A DNA stretch of 64,000 nucleotides from an uncultured Algibacter sp. Lineage in GTDB: Bacteria; Bacteroidota; Bacteroidia; Flavobacteriales; Flavobacteriaceae. The position numbers were made by a program, and so were the translations under genes. This document shows positions 9,211 through 17,786 of this stretch, one piece after another (position 1 is the stretch's first letter; each line of letters starts with the position of its first letter). The stretch lies in contig NZ_CANMAU010000006.1 in assembly GCF_947495925.1 (NCBI RefSeq), positions 67,001 to 131,000 on the forward strand, given 5' to 3'. The notes under the pieces are model-generated. The model had not been told where the DNA came from and made no database searches. It saw only the letters and a program-made list of their open reading frames with translations.

Positions 9211-11736
9211 TTAAAATGGGTAGTTTATACCAATATTATAAACCGCATTGCCGAAATTATAATCATTAAACCACCTGTTTTTATCTTGGTACGAGGGGTC
9301 GTAAGTTTTGAATCCCACATCTAACCTAAAAACGAAATAACTAAAGTCGTAACGTAAGCCTAAGCCTGAACCTATAGCTAAGTCTTCAAGTGATTCGAAA
9401 CCCGTAAAAGTAGCATTTGGGTCGGTAACATTGTCAAGTACATTCCAAATATTACCTACATCAACAAAAACGGCACCATTTAATTTTTCAAAAATATTGA
9501 AACGTTGCTCAGCACTAAAAGCAATTTTAAGGTTGGCCTCATTAAATTCATCTCTGGACCTTGAACTTCCCGGACCTAAACTATAAGCAGACCAAGCACG
9601 ATTATCATTTGGTCCTCCTGCAAAGAAACTCTTGGCAAAAGGGATACTATTAGAATTACCGTAGGGAATAGCAATTCCAAAAAAGCTTCTTATTGCGAAT
9701 ACATTCTTTCTTCCTAAATCCCAGTGTTTTATATAATCGAGTTCTGTTTTTAAATATTGAGAATAGGCTACATCAAATACCGTATAACGTCCAGCTTCAT
9801 CCTTTTTTAATCCTAGAGCATCAGATAGTGCTGATAATAAATTTCCTGCCGCTTCAAATTTAAACCTGAATATTGAGAAGTCTTCATCAAAGAGATTGGT
9901 CCGATTATCTTTTGTGAAGCCAAAGTTAGATGATAAAATTAAATTATTTTCAGTTAGTCTAGTTTTACGCTCATCAATACTATTTACTTCATTTAACTGG
10001 TCTTCAGATAATTCTGGTGCTGGAGGAGGTCCAAGTGCGTAAGCAATAAATTCATCGGCTTCTTCGGGGATACCTAAGTTTTCGTCTGGTTCAATGTACC
10101 CGACATCTTTAGCAATATTATTAAGGGATCTGTAGGAGGTCTGGTAAACTCCAAAATAATTGTCGGGATTTAAGTTTCTAACAAATTCAACGTTTAATAA
10201 ACCAATTCGGCTATTTAATTCTTCATTAGGGAGCCAGTTATAATTTAGAGTACCACTTAAAGTTCGTTTATCAAGTCCAATATTGGTTTGACTGGTCATG
10301 GCCATACCAATTTGAGTGGTAGGAGACATGTATTTTGGAATGATATGTTTGGTGTAAAAAGGGGAGAATAATCTGGGGATAGTCAACCTTAAATCTACAC
10401 CATATTCAACAATATCAAAAAAGGCATCGTTAGGGTTGTTTTTGTCTTTTGAAGCACCAATCGCTCCTTTGGCTGTAAGGTCTAATGTTTCTGCTCCTCT
10501 AAAAATGTTCCGCATTTGCAAACTCGGGTTAAAAGAAAAGCCAATAGATTGGATGTTGCTTTGCGAAACGTCAGCACCTAAACCTAAACTGAATTTTTTC
10601 AAAGGAGATAGCTTAATGGTATGAGTTAGTGTATTATCAAGATGTTCCGTTATCTCAATGTTCGGATATTTAAATGTTCTTAATTCTTTTAAATGTCTGT
10701 AAGTACGCAGCACATCAATTTCTCTAAAAATATCACCTGGCTTAATGAATATGGCATCGGTAATGTTTTTTGGACGAAACCTCATTTTGCCATAACTGTA
10801 GAGATTATATCCGTCATAGGATATTGAATCTTTGAAAGGTTTGCCACTATTCTCAAAAGAATAATCTGTTATTATATTAACAGCCTGAATAGTAAAAACT
10901 TTAAAAGGCTCTCTTTCCAAAGAATCAGGTGTTCTTATTGCTCTATCTTGGATAGTTAGGTTAACATTTACTTTTTTATTAGTACCAATGGTATCTATTT
11001 CAAAAGTTATATAGTCTGTACTAAAATGATAAATACCCGAATTTCTTAATTTGTTTGAAATTCTTTCACGTTCTTTTTCAAAATTAGAGGTTTTATATTG
11101 CTCCTTTTGTTTTAGCAGACTTTCTTCTTTTATATCTTTATATAGAGATTGAATAGAAGGCGATTTAATTGTTGTGGTAATGGAATCTAAGATATACGGT
11201 GTTCCAGTACTTACAGTATATTCTATTTCAGCTCGTTTATCTTCAATTCTATTAATGCTATAATCAGCCTTGGCATTAAACCAACCATGATTAGTATGAT
11301 ATGCTTCAAGATTTTTTATTGATTTTTTGGTTTTGTCTTCATTAACAATAACAGGGGCTTCTCCTGTTTTCTTTAACCAATTATTGAAGCCTATCGCAGA
11401 TTCCCGTAATTTATCTGCTTGTTTTTGGGAATAGAGGTTTTTTAAATGTTCTTTTCGTTTTGGTTTTTTTTCTAACCAAGCATCGAAAATAGAATCTCTA
11501 TTTGGTCTAGCAAGGTTGTAAACATGCAACTGTAAAGGGATGTTAGCTAAACTTTTATTGGGCTTCTGGGAAAGTAACTTGTCAATGGTCTCCCTTTTGT
11601 CTTTTTCTCCATTAATAATAACTGAATTTTTTGTAAGTAAGTATTCTTCATCACCAACTCTTTTTACAGCATCACATGAAATTAAGTGTATTGCGGTAAG
11701 TGTTATTATTAATATTTTTGAGAGTTGTTTTTTCAA
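9211..11736 (-). CDS. tamL: TamL-type lipoprotein Omp85 outer membrane assembly protein
   Basis: The 841-residue protein starts with a lipoprotein signal (MKKQLSKILII, lipobox LISC with Cys at 21). It continues with POTRA-like segments to about residue 400 and a C-terminal 16-strand-type Omp85 barrel with the surface-antigen region (FFAGGPNDNRAWSAYSLGPG, GSGLGLRYDFSYF) and a terminal Phe. Lipid-anchored TamA homologues (TamL) are characteristic of Bacteroidota and work with TamB in envelope assembly. No tamB is adjacent here. The start codon is TTG; it is kept because it gives the complete signal peptide and no ATG precedes the lipobox. Confidence 0.88.
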   Translation of the reverse strand: MKKQLSKILIITLTAIHLISCDAVKRVGDEEYLLTKNSVIINGEKDKRETIDKLLSQKPNKSLANIPLQLHVYNLARPNRDSIFDAWLEKKPKRKEHLKNLYSQKQADKLRESAIGFNNWLKKTGEAPVIVNEDKTKKSIKNLEAYHTNHGWFNAKADYSINRIEDKRAEIEYTVSTGTPYILDSITTTIKSPSIQSLYKDIKEESLLKQKEQYKTSNFEKERERISNKLRNSGIYHFSTDYITFEIDTIGTNKKVNVNLTIQDRAIRTPDSLEREPFKVFTIQAVNIITDYSFENSGKPFKDSISYDGYNLYSYGKMRFRPKNITDAIFIKPGDIFREIDVLRTYRHLKELRTFKYPNIEITEHLDNTLTHTIKLSPLKKFSLGLGADVSQSNIQSIGFSFNPSLQMRNIFRGAETLDLTAKGAIGASKDKNNPNDAFFDIVEYGVDLRLTIPRLFSPFYTKHIIPKYMSPTTQIGMAMTSQTNIGLDKRTLSGTLNYNWLPNEELNSRIGLLNVEFVRNLNPDNYFGVYQTSYRSLNNIAKDVGYIEPDENLGIPEEADEFIAYALGPPPAPELSEDQLNEVNSIDERKTRLTENNLILSSNFGFTKDNRTNLFDEDFSIFRFKFEAAGNLLSALSDALGLKKDEAGRYTVFDVAYSQYLKTELDYIKHWDLGRKNVFAIRSFFGIAIPYGNSNSIPFAKSFFAGGPNDNRAWSAYSLGPGSSRSRDEFNEANLKIAFSAEQRFNIFEKLNGAVFVDVGNIWNVLDNVTDPNATFTGFESLEDLAIGSGLGLRYDFSYFVFRLDVGFKTYDPSYQDKNRWFNDYNFGNAVYNIGINYPF

Positions 11737-11906
11737 ATGGAATTAAACTTAATTCAGGGTTTTATTATTTTAATATATAAAACAAATAGTAAGTATTAGT
11801 TATGCATCAAAAATACATTTTTTAAACTAAAAAAAGTTTAAATATTATTAGGTCTAGGTGATCTAATTATTATTTTCTTTTCTTTATAAAAAATATAAAA
11901 GTATCT

Positions 11907-12629
11907 ATGCTTTCTAAAAGTCAAATAAAATTAATAAACAGCTTAAAGCACAAGAAATATAGACAACAACATCAATTGTTTGTTGTTGAAGGTATAAAGA
12001 CTATAACAGAATTGTTACAATCTAATTTAGAACTTTATGCTCTTTATACTAAGGAATCTTTCAATATTGATGCCAAAAATGAAGTTTTAATATCTGAAAG
12101 TGATTTAAAGCGCATAAGTTTTTTGGCGACACCCAATATGGCTATGGCTGTTTTTAAGATTCCGCAATCAAAAACTTTAAAAAAGAATGGACTTATTGTT
12201 GCGTTAGATGCCGTTAGAGACCCCGGAAATTTGGGGACCATTATTAGGTTATGTGATTGGTTTGGGATTAAAGATTTAGTATGTAGTAAGGAAACGGTAG
12301 ATTGCTATAATCCTAAAGTTATTCAAGCCACCATGGGGTCTATTACCAGAGTAAATATTTCTTATATTGATTTAGTTTCTTTTTTAAGTAATTACGACGG
12401 CCCTGTATTTGGCACATATATGGAAGGAAATAATATTTACAAAAGAAGTTTACCACAAACCAGTGTTATTGTTATGGGGAATGAAGCGAATGGGATATCA
12501 AAAGAAACAGAAACCATGATTACTGACAAGATTTCCATTCCAAGATTTGGTGATTTACAAGTCACAGAAAGTTTGAATGTGGCTACAGCTACATCAATAA
12601 TATTAAGTGAGTTTAAAAGGGGAAGTTGA
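11907..12629 (+). CDS. TrmH/SpoU-family RNA 2'-O-methyltransferase
   Basis: This 240-residue SPOUT enzyme transfers a methyl group from S-adenosylmethionine to a ribose 2'-OH of tRNA or rRNA. An N-terminal substrate-binding domain (HKKYRQQHQLFVVEGIKTI) precedes the knotted domain with motif 1 (ALDAVRDPGNLGTIIRLCDW), motif 2 (VIVMGNEANGIS) and motif 3 (VTESLNVATATSIILSEF). The conserved Asn, Glu and Ser/Asn residues are intact. It is divergent from tamL, a neighbourhood often seen in flavobacteria. The target nucleotide cannot be read from sequence. Confidence 0.92.
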   Translation: MLSKSQIKLINSLKHKKYRQQHQLFVVEGIKTITELLQSNLELYALYTKESFNIDAKNEVLISESDLKRISFLATPNMAMAVFKIPQSKTLKKNGLIVALDAVRDPGNLGTIIRLCDWFGIKDLVCSKETVDCYNPKVIQATMGSITRVNISYIDLVSFLSNYDGPVFGTYMEGNNIYKRSLPQTSVIVMGNEANGISKETETMITDKISIPRFGDLQVTESLNVATATSIILSEFKRGS

Positions 12630-12645
12630 ATATATTCTTCGCGAA

Positions 12646-13374
12646 TTATTGAAACGTGAAATTAATAAAAACCGCACGAGTTTCCATACTAGCTATATTG
12701 CCAGTCCAAGGGCTGTTTGGATCTTCGTCTCTTACTAATTCGTCGCTAAGCCCAAATACACCTCTAATAGTTGGTGTGAATTTAAAATTATATAAATAAA
12801 AGTCAATACCAAAACCCAATTCATAAAAAACAGGATTTGAAGTTGTTCTAAATTGCCCATTATCATTATCCTCAGGGTTATCTTCATTGCTTGATAAATT
12901 TAAAGCTGTCGAAAATCCACCTACAATAAATGGTTTGAAGTTATTTATGCGCTTTGCCGATATTTTAACTAGTAATGGAATATGTATATATGTAGACTTA
13001 ACTTCTCTAATCAAATCTGACTTTTTAAATTCTATACCATCAAAATAAGTTGTGCTATAGTTTAATTCCCTTGTTGTTATTGATAATCCTGGTTCAAGCC
13101 TTAAATCAATAAATTTATTAATACGCAAATTTCCAATAAGCCCTACGTTAAAGCCTGGGCTGCGTTTTACGTAAATATCCTTTAAGTCTTCATTATAGTT
13201 AAATTTAAAATCATAACTATTAAATCCTAAAAAATACCCCCATCTAAGTAAATCATTATCAGTAGTACCGCGTCCTTGATTAGCATCGTAGGATACTTTT
13301 TCTTTTTTGAAAAGTTGTGCGCTAGATTCGTTGGATATAAATAAAACTATAAGTAATGCAAAAATGTATTTCAT
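12646..13374 (-). CDS. porT: PorT-family type IX secretion outer membrane protein
   Basis: PorT/SprT is an outer membrane beta-barrel protein of the type IX secretion system. The ATG at 13374 gives 242 residues with a clean signal peptide (MKYIFALLIVLFISNESSAQ). The longer open frame reads into ubiE and is discarded. The body is strand-rich with alternating aromatic residues (GYFLGFNSYDFKFNYN, INKFIDLRLEPGLSITTREL, AVFINFTFQ at the end), as in PorT-type barrels. The gene starts 4 bp after the ubiE stop codon. The ubiE-porT pairing is conserved in flavobacteria and supports the call. Confidence 0.88.
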   Translation of the reverse strand: MKYIFALLIVLFISNESSAQLFKKEKVSYDANQGRGTTDNDLLRWGYFLGFNSYDFKFNYNEDLKDIYVKRSPGFNVGLIGNLRINKFIDLRLEPGLSITTRELNYSTTYFDGIEFKKSDLIREVKSTYIHIPLLVKISAKRINNFKPFIVGGFSTALNLSSNEDNPEDNDNGQFRTTSNPVFYELGFGIDFYLYNFKFTPTIRGVFGLSDELVRDEDPNSPWTGNIASMETRAVFINFTFQ

Positions 13375-13378
13375 ATAA

Positions 13379-14104
13379 TTATTTAGACGATTTGTAAATT
13401 GTTGCCACGCCAAAAGTTTGTGGAAAATCTTCAACATTAATAAACCCAATTTTACGTAAAATATTGTTTAAATCTTCACCATATGGAAAAACAGATGCAG
13501 ATTCACTTAAATATGTGTAGGCACTTTGGTCTTTAGAGAATGTTTTTCCTATAAGGGGCATAATATTTTTGGTGTAAAGGTTATAGCCCTGTTTAAAAGG
13601 TGTTTTTGTAGGTACAGATGTTTCAAGTATTATAAAAGTACCTCCCGGTTTTAGAACTCTTAAAATTTCTTTTAGCCCATTTTCTAGAGTTTCAAAATTT
13701 CTTATTCCAAATGCAACTGCAATGGCATCAAAAGAATTATTGTCAAAAGGCATGTTTTCACTGTCTCCTAAAATCATTTCTATTTTAGAATCTAACCCTT
13801 TCTTTTTTATTTTGTCCTTGCCAATTTCAAGCATACCACTGCTTATGTCTAAACCAACAATTTTAGAGGCATTTGTTTCTACAAGATTTATAGCTAAGTC
13901 ACCAGTTCCTGTGGCAATATCTAAAATAGTTTCTGGATGACTTTCTTTAACTAATTTAACAACCTTTTTTCGCCATTTTATATCAATTCCAAAAGAAATC
14001 ACACGATTCAAACCATCATAATCACCAGAAATATTATCAAACATTTGGGTAACTTGTTCTTTTTTGCCTAAATCGCTGTTTTTGTATGGTTTTACTTTTG
14101 ACAA
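13379..14104 (-). CDS. ubiE: Demethylmenaquinone/ubiquinone C-methyltransferase
   Basis: The protein (also MenG) methylates demethylmenaquinone in the last step of menaquinone synthesis. It has 241 residues, a class I SAM fold with ILDIATGTGDLAI as the glycine-rich loop, GDSENMPFDNNSFDAIAVAF, and RVLKPGGTFIILETS. The family-specific FDNISGDYDGLNRVISFGID is near the N-terminus. The start is TTG (MSKVKPYKNSDLGKKEQ), chosen because family members start at this point. It is cotranscribed with porT. Menaquinone is the electron acceptor expected for the Na+-NQR further along the window. Confidence 0.95.
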   Translation of the reverse strand: MSKVKPYKNSDLGKKEQVTQMFDNISGDYDGLNRVISFGIDIKWRKKVVKLVKESHPETILDIATGTGDLAINLVETNASKIVGLDISSGMLEIGKDKIKKKGLDSKIEMILGDSENMPFDNNSFDAIAVAFGIRNFETLENGLKEILRVLKPGGTFIILETSVPTKTPFKQGYNLYTKNIMPLIGKTFSKDQSAYTYLSESASVFPYGEDLNNILRKIGFINVEDFPQTFGVATIYKSSK

Positions 14105-14209
14105 ATCTTTAATTTTTGGGCAAATATAAACTATTCAAAAAGCATTACATAATTCGGGTTCTAAATAATTATATTAACTCAAAGTCCTGCTAACATATCG
14201 ATTTTGTAC

Positions 14210-14217
14210 TATCTTTG
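14210..14217 (+). promoter_or_regulatory. -7 box (TATCTTTG) for trkA
   Basis: TATCTTTG fits TAnnTTTG and lies 26 bp before the trkA ATG, giving a leader of about 18-20 nt. I found no TTTG at standard -33 spacing. Confidence 0.45.
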
Positions 14218-14242
14218 TTATACTTTTTATGATAATTAAAAG

Positions 14243-15592
14243 ATGAAGATAATTATTGCTGGTGCTGGTGAAGTAGGATTTCATTTGGCAAAGTTGCTCT
14301 CCTACGAATCACAAGAAATTACTTTAATAGATCCCGATAAAAAAAGTTTAGCCTATGCAGATACGCATTTGGATATTAGAACAGTTAAAGGTGATGCCAC
14401 CTCAATAGCAATTCTTAAAGAAGCTCGAGTATCTTCATGTGAATTATTTATTGCTGTTACATCTAGTGAAACTACAAATATTACAGTATCCGTTTTGGCT
14501 AAACAACTTGGAGCGACCAAGACCATTGCCAGAATAACTAATACTGAATTTATTAATAATAAAGAGGAGGTCGGGTTTACTAAGTTTGGTATTGACGAGT
14601 TAATATCACCAGAAGCGCTAGCTGCGTCAGAAATTGAATTATCATTAAAGCAATCTTCTTTTAATGAAAACTATGAATTTGAAGATGGTGCGCTGACTAT
14701 GGCGGGACTTACCTTGTCAAAATCAGCCTCATTTGTTGGAAAGACTGTAAAGCAAGCGGCAGAAATTTTTCCTGAAATACATTTTGTTCCTATTGCTATT
14801 CAGCGTTTTGGAACGCAGTATACTATTATTCCTAGAGGTAACACGAAATTTATGCGTGGTGATACTGTGGTTTTTGTTACTTCTGAAGGTGGAGCCGACG
14901 AATTATGTCGTCTCACAGGTAAGGAAAATAGAGCTATTAAAGATATCATGATTTTAGGAGGGAGTCAAATTGGTTATAAAACAGCCAGAGACTTGAGTGA
15001 AAAAGGCTTTAATGCTAAGCTTTTAGAAGGAAATAGAGATAGAGCATTTGAGATTGCAGATGAGTTAACAAAGGTGTTGGTTATTAATAGTGACGGACGA
15101 AATGTTGATGTATTAGAAGAAGAAAATATTGGAGAAATGGATGCCTTTATTGCGGTAGGACCAAATTCCGAAACTAATATCATGTCATGTTTGGTGGCTA
15201 AATCAAAGGGTGTGAAAAAGACCATTGCTTTGGTGGAAAATATGGACTATTTTGATTTGTCTCACTCCATAGGAATTGATACCTTAATTAATAAAAAGTT
15301 ATTAGCAGCCAATAATATTTTTAGATATATACGGCGTGGTGAAGTTGTGGCTATGACAAAACTTAGTAATCTTAATGCTGAATTATTGGAGTTTGAAGTT
15401 AAACCTGACTCTGCTGTTTGTAATAAAACCATTAAATCTATTAATTTTCCAAGAACAGCCATTATAGGAGGTGTTATAAGAGATGGCGTAGGAATGATTG
15501 CCTTGGGTAGTTTTAAAATCCAAGAAGGAGACCGTGTTGTGGTATGCTGTTTATTGAAATCTATAAAAACTGTTGAAAAGTTATTTGTATAA
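14243..15592 (+). CDS. trkA: Trk potassium uptake NAD-binding subunit TrkA
   Basis: This is the cytosolic gating ring of the Trk K+ channel. The 449-residue protein carries two RCK modules in tandem. RCK_N 1 (1-130) begins with the dinucleotide loop IIAGAGEVGFHLA and is followed by a TrkA_C domain. RCK_N 2 starts at about 234 (ILGGSQIGYKTARDLSE) and ends with a second TrkA_C (TAIIGGVIRDGVGMIALG). Two full-length halves are typical of TrkA as opposed to one-module KtrA. trkH follows 27 bp downstream, so the pair forms an operon. Confidence 0.96.
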   Translation: MKIIIAGAGEVGFHLAKLLSYESQEITLIDPDKKSLAYADTHLDIRTVKGDATSIAILKEARVSSCELFIAVTSSETTNITVSVLAKQLGATKTIARITNTEFINNKEEVGFTKFGIDELISPEALAASEIELSLKQSSFNENYEFEDGALTMAGLTLSKSASFVGKTVKQAAEIFPEIHFVPIAIQRFGTQYTIIPRGNTKFMRGDTVVFVTSEGGADELCRLTGKENRAIKDIMILGGSQIGYKTARDLSEKGFNAKLLEGNRDRAFEIADELTKVLVINSDGRNVDVLEEENIGEMDAFIAVGPNSETNIMSCLVAKSKGVKKTIALVENMDYFDLSHSIGIDTLINKKLLAANNIFRYIRRGEVVAMTKLSNLNAELLEFEVKPDSAVCNKTIKSINFPRTAIIGGVIRDGVGMIALGSFKIQEGDRVVVCCLLKSIKTVEKLFV

Positions 15593-15619
15593 AACTACTT
15601 TTCAAAATAAGAATAAGTC

Positions 15620-17113
15620 TTGAAACTTAACTATAAAATTATTTTTCACATTCTGGGGCTACTGTTATTGTTTAATGGCGGGTTTATGCTGTTATCTGCA
15701 CTAATTAGCTTGGTCTATCAAGACGGTGTTACGTTACAAATTTTTATAGCCGGTATTATTACTTTAGTTATTGGAGCGATATCAATGTTTATTACTAGGC
15801 ATCATGAAAAGGAAATTAATAAGCGGGAAGGTTACATTGTGGTTACTTTTGGGTGGATAATTATGTCTTTATCAGGTACTATACCTTATGTAATTACAGA
15901 TAGTATACCAGATTTCACTAATGCTTTTTTTGAAACCATGTCTGGTTATACGACGACTGGGGCTTCTATTTTGAATGATATTGAAGCGGTGCCTAAAGGA
16001 GTTTTGTTTTGGCGTAGTATGACCCATTGGATTGGAGGAATGGGAATAATTGTTTTAGCTATTGCTATTTTACCTTTATTAGGAATCGGAGGAATGCAAA
16101 TGTTTGCGGCGGAAGCTCCAGGCCCAAGTACCGATAAATTACACCCCAGAATTACTGATACTGCAAAACGCCTGTGGCTTATTTACGTGGGTTATACAGC
16201 GGCAGAAACCTTATTGTTAACAGTGGCAGGTATGTCTTTTTTTGATGCTATAAATCATGCCTTGTGCACCTTGTCTACAGGAGGGTTTTCTACAAAAAAT
16301 GCAAGTGTTGCCTATTGGAATGGCCAACCTATTATTCAATATATTATTATTTTGTTTATGTTTTTAGCAGGAACGAATTTCGTTTTAAGCTATTTTGCCT
16401 TTAAAGGGAAAGTCCAAAAAATTATACATGACGAAGAGTTTAAATTATACTTTAAGTTTGTTGTTGTTTTCACCATTATAGCTGCTGTTGTTATTTATTT
16501 TAAAGCAGACGTTAGTGTCTCATCAATAGCACACCCAATGGTTTGGGGAGAGGGAGAAAGCGCTTTTAGGCATGCTTTATTCCAAGTATTGGCAATTGTA
16601 ACTACCACGGGGTTTGTTACGGCCGATTATACGTTATGGACACCCTTTTTAATGGTTTTCTTTTTCGGACTCATGTTCTTAGGAGGTTCGGCAGGAAGTA
16701 CCTCTGGAGGGGTTAAGGTTGTACGTCATTTAATACTCATTAAAAATAGTTTTTTAGAGTTTAAGCGCACGCTTCATCCAAATGCTATTGTGCCTGTGCG
16801 ATATAATAAAAAAGCGATAAACAGGTTTATCGTATTTAATGTTTTGGCGTTTTTCATCCTCTATATGTTATCTTTTATTATTGGGTCTTTGGGCTTTTCA
16901 ATAATGGGTATAGAGTTTAAATCGGCAGTGGGTCTTGCGGCCTCAACACTTGGTAACGTTGGACCAGCATTAGGTGATTTCGGACCCGTAAATAACTATG
17001 CGGCATTACCAAGTTTAGGCAAGTGGTGGTCGTCTTTTTTAATGCTTATTGGGCGTTTAGAGTTGTTTACAGTTCTTATTCTTTTCACACCGTTCTTTTG
17101 GCGCAATAGGTAG
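15620..17113 (+). CDS. trkH: Trk potassium uptake membrane subunit TrkH
   Basis: This 497-residue membrane protein forms the K+ pore of the Trk system. Four pore-loop repeats with selectivity-filter glycines are visible: SGYTTTGASI, LSTGGFST, TTTGFVTADY and STLGNVGPALG. An SAGSTSGGVKVVR loop typical of TrkH lies between them. The start is TTG (MKLNYKIIFHILGLLLLF). The next in-frame ATG would cut the first membrane helix. It directly follows trkA. It is driven by Na+ or H+ coupling or acts as a gated channel; sequence does not decide. Confidence 0.96.
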   Translation: MKLNYKIIFHILGLLLLFNGGFMLLSALISLVYQDGVTLQIFIAGIITLVIGAISMFITRHHEKEINKREGYIVVTFGWIIMSLSGTIPYVITDSIPDFTNAFFETMSGYTTTGASILNDIEAVPKGVLFWRSMTHWIGGMGIIVLAIAILPLLGIGGMQMFAAEAPGPSTDKLHPRITDTAKRLWLIYVGYTAAETLLLTVAGMSFFDAINHALCTLSTGGFSTKNASVAYWNGQPIIQYIIILFMFLAGTNFVLSYFAFKGKVQKIIHDEEFKLYFKFVVVFTIIAAVVIYFKADVSVSSIAHPMVWGEGESAFRHALFQVLAIVTTTGFVTADYTLWTPFLMVFFFGLMFLGGSAGSTSGGVKVVRHLILIKNSFLEFKRTLHPNAIVPVRYNKKAINRFIVFNVLAFFILYMLSFIIGSLGFSIMGIEFKSAVGLAASTLGNVGPALGDFGPVNNYAALPSLGKWWSSFLMLIGRLELFTVLILFTPFFWRNR

Positions 17114-17465
17114 TCATATAATTTGAATATAACATTTCTGCTTTTTCATGAATGTGATTCAGGTAAAGGTCATGCTATTCGTTACATCTTTTTAGCTAAT
17201 CTTGTTTTTAGGATAGTATTAAGTATTAATTAGGGTTAAGGTTTTTAATTTTATTAAATGTTTAGTTTATAGCAAAAAAGGATGCGGCTACTATCGCTAA
17301 TTCGAAATCCTAAGTTCTGTTGTAACATTTTGGTGAAATAATCTACATATATATAAAGAATAGCTACTTTGTAATTATCAATTGATGTTTTAAGATATCT
17401 TCTAAAACACAATAATCCTTTGTTGCATATTTCAACAAAGTTTCACAATTAACATTTTAGAAATT
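17114..17465. other. Gene-free interval after trkH
   Basis: This is 352 bp of AT-rich DNA. I see no credible coding frame. It holds a 10-bp palindrome (AAGATATCTT, near 17392-17401) and the inverted repeat at 17418-17440, both upstream of the small gene at 17466, and no obvious terminator for trkH. Confidence 0.5.
17418..17440 (+). promoter_or_regulatory. Inverted repeat in the leader of the small gene at 17466
   Basis: CTTTGTTG and CAACAAAG form perfect 8-bp arms around a 7-nt spacer, ending 25 bp before the ATG. It could be an mRNA leader hairpin or a protein-binding operator. There is no T-run, so it is not a standard terminator. Confidence 0.4.
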
Positions 17466-17729
17466 ATGAGTTTTGGAGTAGTGCAATCCGCTATAGCGAC
17501 TATTAAAAATAATAGAAATTTGTTGTCAAATAGAAAGCGTTTGAAAAATACACTTTCTTCAGAAAAACATGAGAAGTATGAAACAAAAGCTTCAAATTAT
17601 AATACGTTGTCATTAAAGAAACTTAAAAATAGATTACAAAACGAGCATAAGCAAATAAGAATAAAGCAATTAATAATATTTGGAATTATGATGCTGATTT
17701 TAATTTCAGTTTTTATCTACTACATCTAA
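17466..17729 (+). CDS. Small tail-anchored hypothetical protein
   Basis: This 87-residue protein starts MSFGVVQSAIATIKNNRNLL. A very basic amphipathic middle (KKLKNRLQNEHKQIRIKQ) precedes a single C-terminal membrane helix (LIIFGIMMLILISVFIYYI). The charge pattern predicts that the N-terminal part stays in the cytosol. I do not recognise a named family. It has its own terminator and a leader inverted repeat, and no close operon partner. Codon usage and composition match the neighbours. The function is unknown. Confidence 0.7.
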   Translation: MSFGVVQSAIATIKNNRNLLSNRKRLKNTLSSEKHEKYETKASNYNTLSLKKLKNRLQNEHKQIRIKQLIIFGIMMLILISVFIYYI

Positions 17730-17730
17730 A

Positions 17731-17760
17731 AAAAAGCCACTAAATTAATTAGTGGCTTTT
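17731..17760. terminator. Terminator shared by the small gene and the aminotransferase gene
   Basis: AAAAGCCACTAA and its complement form a 12-bp stem with a 5-nt loop. The minus-strand side has eight T residues, so it strongly terminates the aminotransferase transcript. It also lies right after the plus-strand small gene. Confidence 0.85.
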
Positions 17761-17786
17761 CAATAATATTTAAGATAATAAGCTAT

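Noticed and set aside
13375-13449. Upstream extension of porT into ubiE
   Set aside because: It overlaps the ubiE coding end and lies before a clean signal peptide; the ATG at 13374 fits far better.
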